Source: Heloderma charlesbogerti
Taxonomy: Eukaryota > Chordata > Lepidosauria > Squamata > Helodermatidae
Length of the DNA stretch: 64,000 nucleotides
Reading direction: 5' to 3'
Assembly (NCBI GenBank): GCA_026122225.1
Contig: JANEZZ010001953.1
Span: forward strand, 62,001-126,000
The notes beneath the pieces are model-generated. The model worked only from the letters and a program-made list of their open reading frames with translations, did not search any database and had not been told where the DNA came from. Below are positions 23,785-36,400 of this stretch, in pieces. The number at the start of each line of letters is the position of its first letter. Position 1 is the stretch's first letter. The translations under genes and the position numbers were made by a program.

Positions 23785-26700
23785 GTGAGGCATGGATTTG
23801 TGTTTTTGTTTCACTAACCTTCCCTTTTCCTTGCATATGATGGTTACCTTGACAAGCAATCCCCAAACCTATACATGGAAGGTTAAAGGTTAAATGCTTT
23901 TTAGATGTGCTTATTTGAAACAGGGGTGCTGCTTAGATGGATTGGATGACAAGGGTGTGTCAGGGGAGTAGACTGAAAATGGCTCAGTAATTTGTGGTAA
24001 GTGTGGAAGTTGTGTTGTGGGCTATATTAAGGGCCCTTATGTTTAACACTCCTGATTTAAAATGTAAGACAAGATTGACAGCAATTCTTTAAAGTGTACA
24101 GGTAGTTGGTGGAAAGGAGAAATGTAAAATTAATGTGTGTAAAAAAGTAACGTGGGTGTAGAAATTTTAGCACAAGCAATTATAATGTTCTAGATATGCT
24201 TACCTCTTCTTTGTCTGAATATGTTAGGAAAAATAATTCCATTATATATAGTTTAATTGACATGGCTGCCGTTGCCATTGACGCTGCCTCCATGTCCATT
24301 TGCACACCAGTCTGGGTATGTATAAGGGCTTCTAGCCTCTATCTTCTTTGCATGCTTATATAACCTGCAAGTGGCACATCTCCTAAGGGACTGGGCATCA
24401 TTTGCAAGTTATGCAAAAACACACAAGGGGGAAAATGTAGATGCAACCCTTTAAATCTACTTGTGCTGGTGCAGAAGCAACTGTGGAAACAGTGGCAGCT
24501 ATGCTGGTAAATGTATGTGTAAAGGGTTTCGTTGCATTTACAGTTTCCCTCCCAAGAAGTGGGAGAAAGCTACTGGATGGTGGCCCACAGGTTAGAATGT
24601 CAAAGCAGGAATTTAAAGATGTGGGGAGACTTCTTTAGTTTCCGGTTTACTCTCTCACTGCCAAGCTATTTAAACTCTTTGCTAGTCTTTCCCATGTATA
24701 AAATGGATATAACTATCAACCCTGCCTATCAGAATGTAGAGCTTTTCTACATGAGGCTTTTAACTCGCCATTTTACCGAGGCTTCTGCTTCCGGAATCTT
24801 TGTGGGATTACACATGTTTTTTCTGGGTTTTTTCTTTCTCTGCCTTTCTATATGTACCATTTCACAACTACTAGGTGGTGCTGTGGTATAGCAGAATTGC
24901 ACAAACACACCAAGTTTTCATGCCACCATTCACAGAAATACCAGACTTTCCTCATTAGAAAAACAAAAAAGCCAAAATCGTTGCAAAGCATGGGAGAGGC
25001 CCTGGAAAATTACATCGCCATGTAAAGCACCCGCAAACATCCATGAGTGAGGAATTGTGAGTGCACAATAAATGCCTTGTGTAGAAAGGCTCGTTATGGA
25101 ATTAAGCACTAAACAAATTAAATTGCACAATAAACTAGGAGCTTGCATTTGACCAGCGCAAGTGGATTCAAACAGTTCAAAGCTAAAGAAAAGATCTTCA
25201 GACGTATAAAGTAAGTAAGAAAGAAATCCACACGGTGATTCAATAATAAATTAAAAATCAAAGTGCAACTATTGGTTGGACAGAAGCCTCTGTTTTAGAA
25301 AAACAAAGATGTAAAAATAAGAACAATGTTACAAATAACACAGTGAAGCACTGATTTAATGTTTTGGTGCTATGTCCCTTCCAGCCCAGCCGTCTCCATT
25401 TGCACCCTGCTTTCAGCATCCATTGAATTGGGAGTTATGGGCTTTAGTGTCAGTATGCCAGGAAAACCTGACCTCAAGTTGACTGTATGACTCAGCCTTG
25501 GGCACCAGTGCTGAAGTTTCAGCAACCTTCAGGGCTGTTGGACCAGAATTTCCTGGCAAGCCTCTGTGGGGTTCTGTGGTGACACAGAAGCCACTGCAAA
25601 AGAGAAAATATTGTCACAAGACACTATTGAGAACAGATTATGACTGAATATAATTATCTGTAACATAAAACTAGAGCATATACAAAAAAGATACACCCAA
25701 AGTGAAACTTTTAATTAGTGGAGAACATCCACAGGTAGAACAGGTCTCACATGCCTTATCTGGCCCATGTAAATTGCATCAGAGCTCGGAAAGCCAAGCG
25801 TGTGCTGTAGGCCACAAATATGCCATACATATTTGTGGCCTACAGGCCTGTAGGCACATTTGTGGCCTACATGGAGAGGGGAGGAGTCCACAGCACACAA
25901 ACCTTTTGAGACTGAGCCCAGAAATGCATCATAGCTGACATTCTATTCTCTTTGCAAAGCTTTTAAGAATAAAAGGAGATGTGTCATCCTCAAGAAGTTA
26001 GAACATTTCTCCATTCCACTGCTATAGTGAGCAATGTGACAACAGAAATTGTAATAATCTAAATGGTACATTTCTCCATTCCCCTCCCGTTGTTCAGCCC
26101 CCTGTGAACCAGGGTATGTACAGAACCTTGTACATGATGGATTACAAGCCGTATGCAGAGTGTATCCAGGAGCCACCCACAATGGATCTCTCACAGGTAT
26201 GAAAATATTGCTCTTAGTTCTCACGTAAGGGTTCTTTGGCCACAGCTATCACTTTCTCATAGCTAAGAACTGAAAGTGGATATGGACAACTGCTACAGGG
26301 TTTCTTTCCAATATCTCATAGTGAGGGTCTGTTTTTGGTCCTGCAGACATCAAAAGAGGCTAGCCTCATGGGCTATGAAAATGCCCCTAATAAAATCACC
26401 TACAAAGGAGGTGACATGTTTCAAGGTTGTACGGCTCTTTATCAGGACAGAAAAATAACAGTTTGTAAGTAAGCTTTGAGGAAGGCATCCAGCAGGCTGG
26501 GAGAGAAGAAGCAAGTACACGTCCCTGGAATATCTATGGTTGCTTCCAGAGAAGCCCTTGGTCCTGGAATCACCACCATCTTTTCTTCACCCACTTTTTA
26601 CAGAGCATCTAGATCAGGGGTATGCAACCTGCTGCCCTCCAGATGTTTTGGACTATAACTCCCACCATCCCTTACAATTGGCCATGCTAGCTGGCCGTAA

Positions 26701-29700
26701 TGCAAAACATCTGGAAGGTGCAGGGTCCCTGATCTAGACGTTATTGTCTGCCCATTGCATTCTGGCATTTTCCATGTGTGAGGCCTGATTTGTGGTGGTA
26801 GTTCAAAATCATCCAATGCAGTTGCAGTCTAGTGTGTCCCGGCAAACTGCTGCTGAGGTTTTAGGAGCTCCTATGTCTAATGTCTTTAAACAAACATTTC
26901 TAGTTTGCAGGCGGTTGAAGCCAGTATGAGGTTAATGATCCAGAGGCAATTAATAGGCTATTCAACAGCCTGTCTTAATTGCCCCCAATCTTCCCATGAG
27001 ATGGGGCTTTAACTACTGGTTTCTTCTTGTTATTATTTTTCCTTATCAGTGTTATGGCAGAAACAGAATGACACTGGGGCAATTAAGACAGGGGAACTCA
27101 TAGGCTTTTCATCATTAATCCTCCATCCGATGCATCAGGAAGCAATGAAGGGGGCTGAACCTACAAAGAGGAAACTTTAACACGGAGAAGAGCATTACTG
27201 TATAATGCAGCACTCTATTAAGTGCTTGTGTAGAACCTTCATTTTAATTCCTCTTATGGGTAATTGTGGAAAAGCAATGCCTTAGCAGTAGGGCTTTAAT
27301 GGGAAGCAACCAAAAAAATCTATGCGGCATTTTGAATCCTTGGCACAGAAGAACAGAAACAAGACATAAACGAACAAAGTTGAAAGACGAGATTCTGTGT
27401 AGTATACATTCCTAGAAACATGATTTTAAATTAGTATTTTAAGGCAATACACATAGAACTACTGATTTACTATTATGTCATTTGGAACAAGGAACACATG
27501 ATTTCTAGGCATATTGTAATAATAAGAATTAAATGTATAATTAATATTAATAATTTAATAATAATAATAATAAAATTTAATAATAAAATTTAATAATTTA
27601 ATAATACCTTTAAATTTAATTAAATATGAGAGAACAATGTGGTTTTAAGATCAGAATTATACTCCTTCGTATGTTGAGAGAAATCTTATAATCATGAATA
27701 TGGTGTTGGAGGAACCCAGGACAGTGATTCTGGGTGACTTTAATTTCCTTGCTGAGGCTGTCTCTGGAGCACCAGCTCAGGTCTTCATGGCCTCCATGAC
27801 AACTATGGGGCGGTCTCAGTTTGTCATCGGCCCAACACATGAAGCAGGGCACACCCTTGATTTGGTCTTTGCTCCAAGTGTGAGATGAGTAGTCTGAAAA
27901 CTGGGGGTGGGGATTTGTTCACGTAACGCCATTGTCATGGTCAGACTATTTCCTGGTGAGATTTGAACTCATGGCATCACTTCATTGTTGCAATATGACA
28001 ATGGAACCATGACCTAGGGAGGTGGTGGGCTCTCCCACACTGGAGGCATTCAAGATGAGGCTGGACAGCCATCTGTCGGGTATGCTCTGACTTGGATTCC
28101 TGCATTGAGCAGGGGGTTGGACTCGATGGCCCTTCCAACCCTACTGTTCTATGATTCTATGATTCCTTCCTACAAGGGTTCAAATAGTCCTTCCCAGGAG
28201 ACTAATGGAATCCAATGGATTTCTGAAAGCTCTTGGAGATTTTCCAGTGGGGAGAGCTGGTAATCCAGCTGAGGCCCTAGTCTCACTGTGGAACAGTAAA
28301 ATGTGGAGGGTCATTGACTTGATTGCACCTGAGTGCCCTCTCCAGTGCTGTAGAGCTCGCTCTGCTCCTTGGTATACTGGCAAGCTGGATGTTCAACAGA
28401 GCGCAAATGGTGTAAGACTGGAAGTGAAGATGACCAAGCATTTGCTAGAGCACATAATTGTGTTTATTGTGCGGCAGTGCAGGCAGCAAAGAAGGCTTAT
28501 TCTGCTGTCTCCATTGCATCCTTGAGTAGTCATCCAGCAGAGCTCTTTCAGGTGGTTCAGGGGCTAATACTGTCCCCAGCTAATGGGGCCCTGGTCCCCT
28601 CAAGGCCCCGTTGTGACCTTCTTGCATTGCACTTTGAGGATAAAATTGCTGTCTCTGCAGCGAACTTGACGCTGTTGTTAGTGCAGTTCCCGTTGAGGTG
28701 CCTTACGCCACTATCTGCCCAATTTTGGGGGAGCAGTTTCAATTGCTGTGGCTGATGACATGGACAAGGTGCTTGTAGCAGTGTGACTGACCACAGGCCC
28801 TCTTGATCCTTGCCCCTCCTGGCTAATAAAAGCTGGCTGAAGGGGTATGACTGAGTGGGAGTAGTAAATGCATAACTGCATGAAGGGGTAGTTCCTGCTG
28901 TCCATAAGGGGGCAGTGGCACAACCACTTCTGAAGAAACCCACGCTGGATCCAGTGGTACTTGATAACTACAACCCAGTCGCAAATACCCCTTTCTTAGG
29001 AAAGGTACTTTAGAGGGTTGTGGCAGAGCAACTGCAGTCACTCTTGAAGGATACTGATTATCTAGACCCATCCCAATTTGGGTTCCAACCTGGTTACAGG
29101 ACTGAATCAGCCTTGGTCACCCTGATGGATTACCTTTATTGGGAGAGGGACAGGGGGACTTAATTCTGCTCGATCTCTCATCACCATGGTATCCTCCTGA
29201 ATCGACTCCATGAGCTGGGAACTGGAGGTACTGTGTTATAGTGGTTCCAGTCTTACCTAAGGGGCTGATTTCAGAGATAAACATTGGGTGACCACTCCAC
29301 GGCCCCTTGGCAATGAAGCTATGGGGTTCTGCAGGGTATCGTCTTGTCCCCAATGTTGTTCAGCATCTATATGAAGCTGCTGGGAGCGGTCATTAGGGGA
29401 TTTGGAGCTAAATGCCATCAGCATGCTGATGACACACAGCCCTGTCTCACTCTGACATCTGAATCTGGTGAGGCTGTGCAAGTCCTGGATCAGTGCCTAG
29501 ACTCAGTAATGGGCTGGATCAGGGCCAATAAACCAAAGCTGAATCCTGGCAAGACAGAAGCCCTGTGGGTGTGTGGTTCCTGAGTCCAGGAGATAGGCTG
29601 ATTGCCTGTTCTGGAAGTGGTTGCTGCCCCTCTGAAAGATCAGGTTCATAGTTTGGGGGTATTCCTAAACCCATCACTGTCACTGGATGCCCAAGTCACT

Positions 29701-30369
29701 GGACGCCCAAGTGGCAGTGGCTTGGAGTGCCTTTTACCAGCTTTGGCTGGTTTGTCAGCTACGGCCTCTCCTGGTCGGGGATAGCTTGGCCATGGTGGTA
29801 CAGGCATTAATAACCTCAAGACTGGATTACTGCAATGCGCTTTATGGGGGCTGCCCTTGAGGCTGGTCTGAAAGCTGGAGCTAGAGCAAAATGCAGCAGC
29901 TTGGCTGTTGTCAGGAACTGCCCCTTTTAATCATGTAACTCCTTTGCTGAGGGAACCGCACTGGCTATTTGCTACTGTGCCAGGTTTAAGGTTTTGGTAC
30001 TAGTATATAAAGCCCTAAACAACTTGGGACCAGGATATCTGAGAGAGCTCCTTCTCCCCAACCAACTGGCCCTATCACTGAGGTAATCAGAGGGCATGCT
30101 CCTGGTGGTTCTGCATGGATCTATGGCCTGATTGGAGTCCACCCAGAGAAGAGCCTTCAGTGTGGTGGCCCCCTTTCTATGGAACGGCCTGCCTCTGGAG
30201 GTCAGGCAGGCACCAACACTGTGTTGCTTCCAGCACCTCCTGAAAACATCTTTATTTCAGGAAGCCTTCCTTGACTGACCAGCCACGGTTTTTACGGGTA
30301 TTGTTTTAAAAATGAACAAATTTTAATATGATGTTTTATTCTTTTGAGAGCAATGCCATAGCCCCAACA

Positions 30370-30400
<31 letters not shown>

Positions 30401-33400
30401 GATAGGATATTTCAGATTCCTGGATCCGAGGATGGAGACAGTGCTCCAACCTTGGACCCAGATGTCAAGCTCCTGCTCTCTCACATGGCCAGCGCAGAGA
30501 GAACAGTGCTGGCAACTTCAGAGAGGACAGAAAGGGGGTGTTCCTGTGGGCAGGGAGGGAACAAGTGTCCCCAGCCTTCCCCAGTCTCCTTCCCTCTCCC
30601 TCCCCATCTGGCTAAAATGCAGAGCAGAGGGAGCATGGAGGTGAAGATGGTTTCCGCCGTTCCTCACACTCTGCATTGGATGGCCGTAACCCTCCAAGTT
30701 TGGAAGCTTATGGCCATCCCCATAGGATTGCTCCCTTTATTTTTAAAAATATTTTATTGTTCACTTCTAATGAATCTGTTTAGATGTGGAGCAGTATATA
30801 AATGTTGTAAATAAATAAAAAAATAAAAATTAATGGTTCTGTGCTTTTTTAGATATTTTTGCATGGATTTAAAAAAATAATATACAGCTTCCTGATAAAG
30901 AGTTGCACATGTTTTAAATAGAGCTGATGAATTGTAAGCAACTTCATTAAAGACAGTTTTGTAATATCTTTTGGACTGGTTTTCTTCAGTTTGACAGTGC
31001 ACCCCGTCCCACCCGTCTTTTTTTTTCCAGTTTTCAGTCTTGATCCTTTCAGTTGTGGTAGTTGTGGCTTTTTAGTTCACCTCTACTGAATTTTAGTGAT
31101 GCTGTGAGTCTTGGGGGACGGCTGCATAGCATTGACAGTCTATAACATTGCGAGGTACAAAACACTGCTCTTTCATCAGCACTGCCTGTGGCTATCAGGC
31201 CCTGTGTTTGCAGCATGTAGGATTCGAGGAAATCTTCCCCAGCACATCCACTGCTTGTGTGACTTGTTTTTGTAGAAACTGAAACTGGAAGCCCAGCTGA
31301 AGGCCAAGGAGTTTGCAAGGCCCGTGGAGAATGAACCTGTAAAATATGCGGAAGCACCAAGCTGTCAAGAAGTTCAGCCGCCTTATCCTATCAGAATGGA
31401 TGGGAGGTTATCAAAAGCCCAAGAAGCTCTGCCAGCATTCCAGCAAGTCCAAGATCAAAGGAAGGACTCTCCTCCTGCTGAGCCAACTACAGTCCAGGAG
31501 AGGGAAGCAGAGAGACTAGCTCAGCAAACAGATGCATTTGCCGTGCCAGGTAAAGGGGGCAAGCCGATGATCCTTTGCCATTTGGGTCCAGCTACTCAGC
31601 CCTTGAAAGAAAAGAGAATGTATATGTGATTAGAACTTAACGTTATGTGTCACAGGGAATACAAAACTAGATGAGGCAGCTGAGGTATATAGTCAGCCCA
31701 ACAAAGTAGCAAAGTTTCTCCCAGATGCACCAGTTCAGGCTGCAGGCAATGCATCTGTACGTCTTTGGAAACTTCTCCCAATCAATAGTATTTAGGGATG
31801 TCAGAGAATTCCGCCAAGGATCTTGGTGAGGCTGAATGCCAGTGCATTCAGCCCCCCGAAATCCGCGGCGGAACGAAGCCCCCCGCCCCCCCCACCCCGC
31901 AAAATGAGCCCGGAACGGAGCACCTACCTGCTGCCGTCCACGCTGCATTGCATCTGTGGCCGCCATTCGCTTCTTCCATATAGCCGTGATAGGCTACGTA
32001 AATACTTACGTAGCCTATCACGGTTAACGCAGGGACGCCATTTATGCCATAAATATTTACGTAGCCATAAATATTTATGCCATAAATATGGACGCCACAA
32101 TATGGACGCCATAAATATTTATGTAGCCTATTATGACAAAAGAGAGGGGTGCAAATGGCGTAGTGGCCGCCATTTGCGTTCCCTTTTTTTTTTTTTGCTG
32201 TAATAGGCTATGTAAATATTTACGTAGCCTATCATGGCAAAAAAAAAAAAGGGGGGGAACGCAAATGGCGGCCACTGTAGCTGCCACCATTTGCATTCCC
32301 TTAATTTTGCCGTGATAGGCTATGTAAATATTTATGTAGCCTATCACGGCAAAATACAGGGATTCAAATGGCGGCAGCTACGGCAGCCGCTATTTGCATC
32401 CCTGTACAGGCTGCCCAGCGGCCGGATGTCCGGCTGCGGGCAGCCCCGGCTGGCGGCTCCATGGAATCTCCATGGAGCAGAGCCGGCCGGAGAGAATTTC
32501 GGGGGGAGGGACAGAGTGCCTCCCCCCCACCGCGAATGTCACCCTTCGAAAAGGTAAGTGACTTTCGTACATCCCTAATAGTATTACATGCACATAGAAA
32601 AGTAACATTTTAGGGCGAGCATCTCAGCCTACCCTTCCTTCTGATAAAGCAGTTTTCAATGTGCAGAGAAATGTTTGGTGGGGGTGTCTGTCCTTAGCTC
32701 CAGCGGGCATGGCAGGAGTACTTGCTGGACCCAAAAGGTATGGGAATCAGAATGTTGCTAAGCACCAGTGATGTATTGAAACATAACATGAATTTCTATT
32801 TGTCCTCCTTGACTTGGGATTCCTCCACCTTCTTCTTAAAGTAAGGAACCTTTCCTGGGCCAGTTAGCCCAGGGCGAAAGGGGTGCGGATCTTTAGCAGC
32901 CTGGGAGCTTCAGGGGGTTGGGCTTTCTCAGATGCCTCCCAGTCCTGCTTCTCCAACAGCCAGCTCAGTTATATTAAATGTCTTTCTCCATCTCCACCTT
33001 GGGGAATCTTGTTAGGTCCCAATCCTATTTGTGGTATCCTATCTGCCAGAATCCCTTTGGGGCATCTGCATAATGGCTATTTCTACATGAGGCTTTTATC
33101 TTGCACCTTTACCTGGGCTTCTGCTTCTGGATTCTTTGTGGGATTAAGATCAGTTCCTTGCCTTTCTATATGTTTTGCTATATAGCCACTAGATGGTGCT
33201 CTGGTATAGCAGAATTGTGCAATTACATGCTATAAGTATAACGGCATTTAGAAAAATACTGCACTTTCCTCGATCTAAAATACCCCATGATAATGGCTGT
33301 AAAGCAGAGGAGAGGCCCTGGAGGATGACGCTGTCATGTAAAGGACCTCCAAACTACTGCGAGTGAGCAATAGAAGCCTCGTGTAGAAAGGCTCAATATT

Positions 33401-36400
33401 TCTTGTAGGTCTCTAGCTAGAGGTTTTCTCAGATGGGCTGAGAAAGGCTGCTGAGAGATCAAGCAAGTTGGAATAATGCATATGTGAAATAGGGAGAGAG
33501 TGTTGTGGGGGAATTCAAAAGAATAAAAGAGCTAGAAATCAGAAGTCAGGATGACGATTGTCACAAAGGAACAAAACTGTAGGAGAAAAGAAACTGGCCT
33601 GAAAGCAAGAAGGCTGGATTGACTGGGATGAGCTAAAATGGCTTTATTGTTAGTCTTGGCTTAAAGAGGGAAACAGTGTAAACTGGGTTTAGATGGATGC
33701 ATATTTCCATATTATTTTCATATCCCTATTGCCCTTATGCTTAATGGCTAAGTAAGTGTGGATTCCGATCTTGATACTCAGCAGCCTCCGAAATCGGAGG
33801 CTGACGAGTATCCAATGCAGGGCAGCCAGAGTGTGGAGGCAATCCTGGCTTCCATGTTCCATCCGCCCTGCATTTTTCCTAGACAGACGATTTCACCCAT
33901 CTAGGTGTGGCTTTGGGGAGGGGGAGGGAAGGAGGCTGGGACGCGCATAGGAAACTGCGTAAAGCAGCTTCTGTGGTCTCCTTCCCTCCCTGCCCCTGGG
34001 ACTGCTCCCTTTTCACTGTCACCGTGCTCTGTTTCCAAGCGTGGAGGTGTGACTGGTGTGGAGAGAACCATGCTGGCTACGACGGGGGAGGGGGCAGGGA
34101 GCGCAGTTTCTGGGCTTAGAGTGTGGAACCCTGATTCCGATCTTGGATCCCAGAAACCGAAATATCCTCTGTCCTCCAGACGCTGTCCAGGGGACATAGT
34201 ATCACACTCTCAAACTATTTTTAAAATCTGTTTTCCCCCGTAGAAATATTACAATAACTGCAAAACTGCTGCTTTTTCAAAATCTTTAAAAATCTTTTCA
34301 AAATTGTTTATGTAACCTCTGTCTGAAGCCTTTATTTTTATGTCACACCTAAATTGCCTTACCATACTACCCAGTACAATTAGTTGGCTGGTTCAGTAGG
34401 TAAGCTACAAAAGTTAAAGGCTGTTCTAGTGGAGGCAGCAGGAAAATAAAAATGTTCACTTTCTGGCAGCGGTGAGGACCACAGGGGGGATTAAGTTAGC
34501 AGGTTTGCTCGCCTCGTGCTCATAATGCAGCTTACAGCCTGTGCCATCACCACTCCTTCCCCTCCACCGCCCCACCACCACCCCATCCATAAAAGCACAG
34601 AAACAATGTTTGATGAGTTAAGTGCAAGGCACTTTAAAAAAGCAGGCAACCTATCTGAGGATCTCTCTCATGGGGAGAGAGATCATAGAATCATAGAATA
34701 GTAGGGTTGGAAGGGGCCTATAAGATCATCGAGTCCAACCCCCTGCTAAGCGCAGGAATCCAAGTCAGAGCATCCCTGACAGATGGCTGTCCAGCCTCTT
34801 GAATGCCTCCAGTGTGGGAGAGCCCACCACCTCCCTAGGTCATTGGTTCCACTGTTGTATTGCTCTAACAGTCAGGAAGTTTTTCCTGATGTTCAGCCGG
34901 AATCTGGCTTCCTGTAACTTGAGCCCATTATTCCGTGTCCTGCACTCTGGGATGATGATGGTGGAAATCTGGTCATAGTAAGGCTAATTCCTTGAGCGGA
35001 GCTGTGAAGAATGCTCCTAAGCAAGAGGAGAAGCCTGTATATTAAATAATAGTGGATGATATCTGAGATTCTCCCTTGTGGTCTCCAAACATACAGATAT
35101 ATTACATCAAAAATGGCAGAGTTCCCACCAGATGTCATGCACACTTTGGGGATGCTTGGACAACACACCATGAGCATCCAGTTCCTAAACGTGCAACCGA
35201 AGATGAGCCTCAGTTGTTTGCTTTTGCTACACTTGTTTAGGTTGGAGGGACTCCACATAAGAGGTTTCCCTGGGCTGAGGTTACTTGACACCTAACAGCA
35301 GGTCTCTACAACACTGCCTGGGAAAGTCACTTTTCTTCTTAGCAGGTCCTACCACAATCTGCTTTTTAGCACATGCTGAGAGGCAGTCTAGACAGCTGGT
35401 GAAACATTCCCAAAAAAATCCAGTTCGACAAGCCAAACTGTATTAAAAAAATGATTGTGTGAATCTTCTTTAATTCTATCTCCACTGCAACAGATAGCCT
35501 GAATGTAACAAATACAGTTGTGTAGACTTCACAAAGTGAACTTAAAATGAATAGTTCAACTTGTGACATTACTTACTCACACAGCAGAACACCATTTTCT
35601 AATCCAGACCGAAAATCTTTGTCACCAAAGGTTCTTCCTGTTACTTGCTGTAAAAGAAAAAAGGGGAAATTAGTCCATCGAATAGCAGTTTTGTTTTTAA
35701 CAAAAACAATCTTTCTGGAAGCCTTCCCCCAACCAGGCATCCCCCAGATGGCCATGCTAGCTTAGGATGATGGGAGTTGTAGTCCAATACATCTGGAGGG
35801 CACCAGACTGCTTTATGGGAAAGCACCCCAGTTCAGTTCTGGAACAATAACCTTGGCCTTCTCTCCAGGCACAGCCAAGACATCTATTTTCAGCCTATGA
35901 TTTAAAGGGTCATATTAGGGCTTCTCCCCCCTTCATGGATCACTGCCTTGTTGTGGCGAAGGGGCTTGCGTAATTCAGTGAAGACATAAGCTATGCCGTG
36001 CAGAGCCACCCAAGACGGACAGGTCATGGCGGAGAGTTCTGACAAAATGTGGTCCACTGGAGAAGGAAATGGCAACCCACTCCAGTATTCTTGCCAAGAA
36101 AACCCCATGGAACGTATCACAAGGCTAAAAGATATGACGCTGGAAGATGAGCCCCTCAGGTCAGAAGGTGTCCAATATACTTCTGGGGAAGAGCAGAGGG
36201 TATTTCCAAGTAGCGCCAGAAAGAGTGAAGCGGCTGGGCCAAAGCCAAAAGGACACTCAGCTCAGCTGTGGATGTGAGAGCCAGTGTAGTGTAGTGGTGA
36301 GAGTGACGGACTGGGAGCCGGGAGATCCGGGTTCTAGTCCCCACTTGGCCATGGAAGCTCACTGGGTGACCTTGGGCCAGTCACAGACTCTCAGCCCAAC

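Noticed and set aside
31985..32350. CRISPR-like or satellite array
   Set aside because: The units are palindromes within one transposon bounded by terminal repeats and an 8-bp duplication. There are no spacers of fixed length, and the genome is vertebrate.
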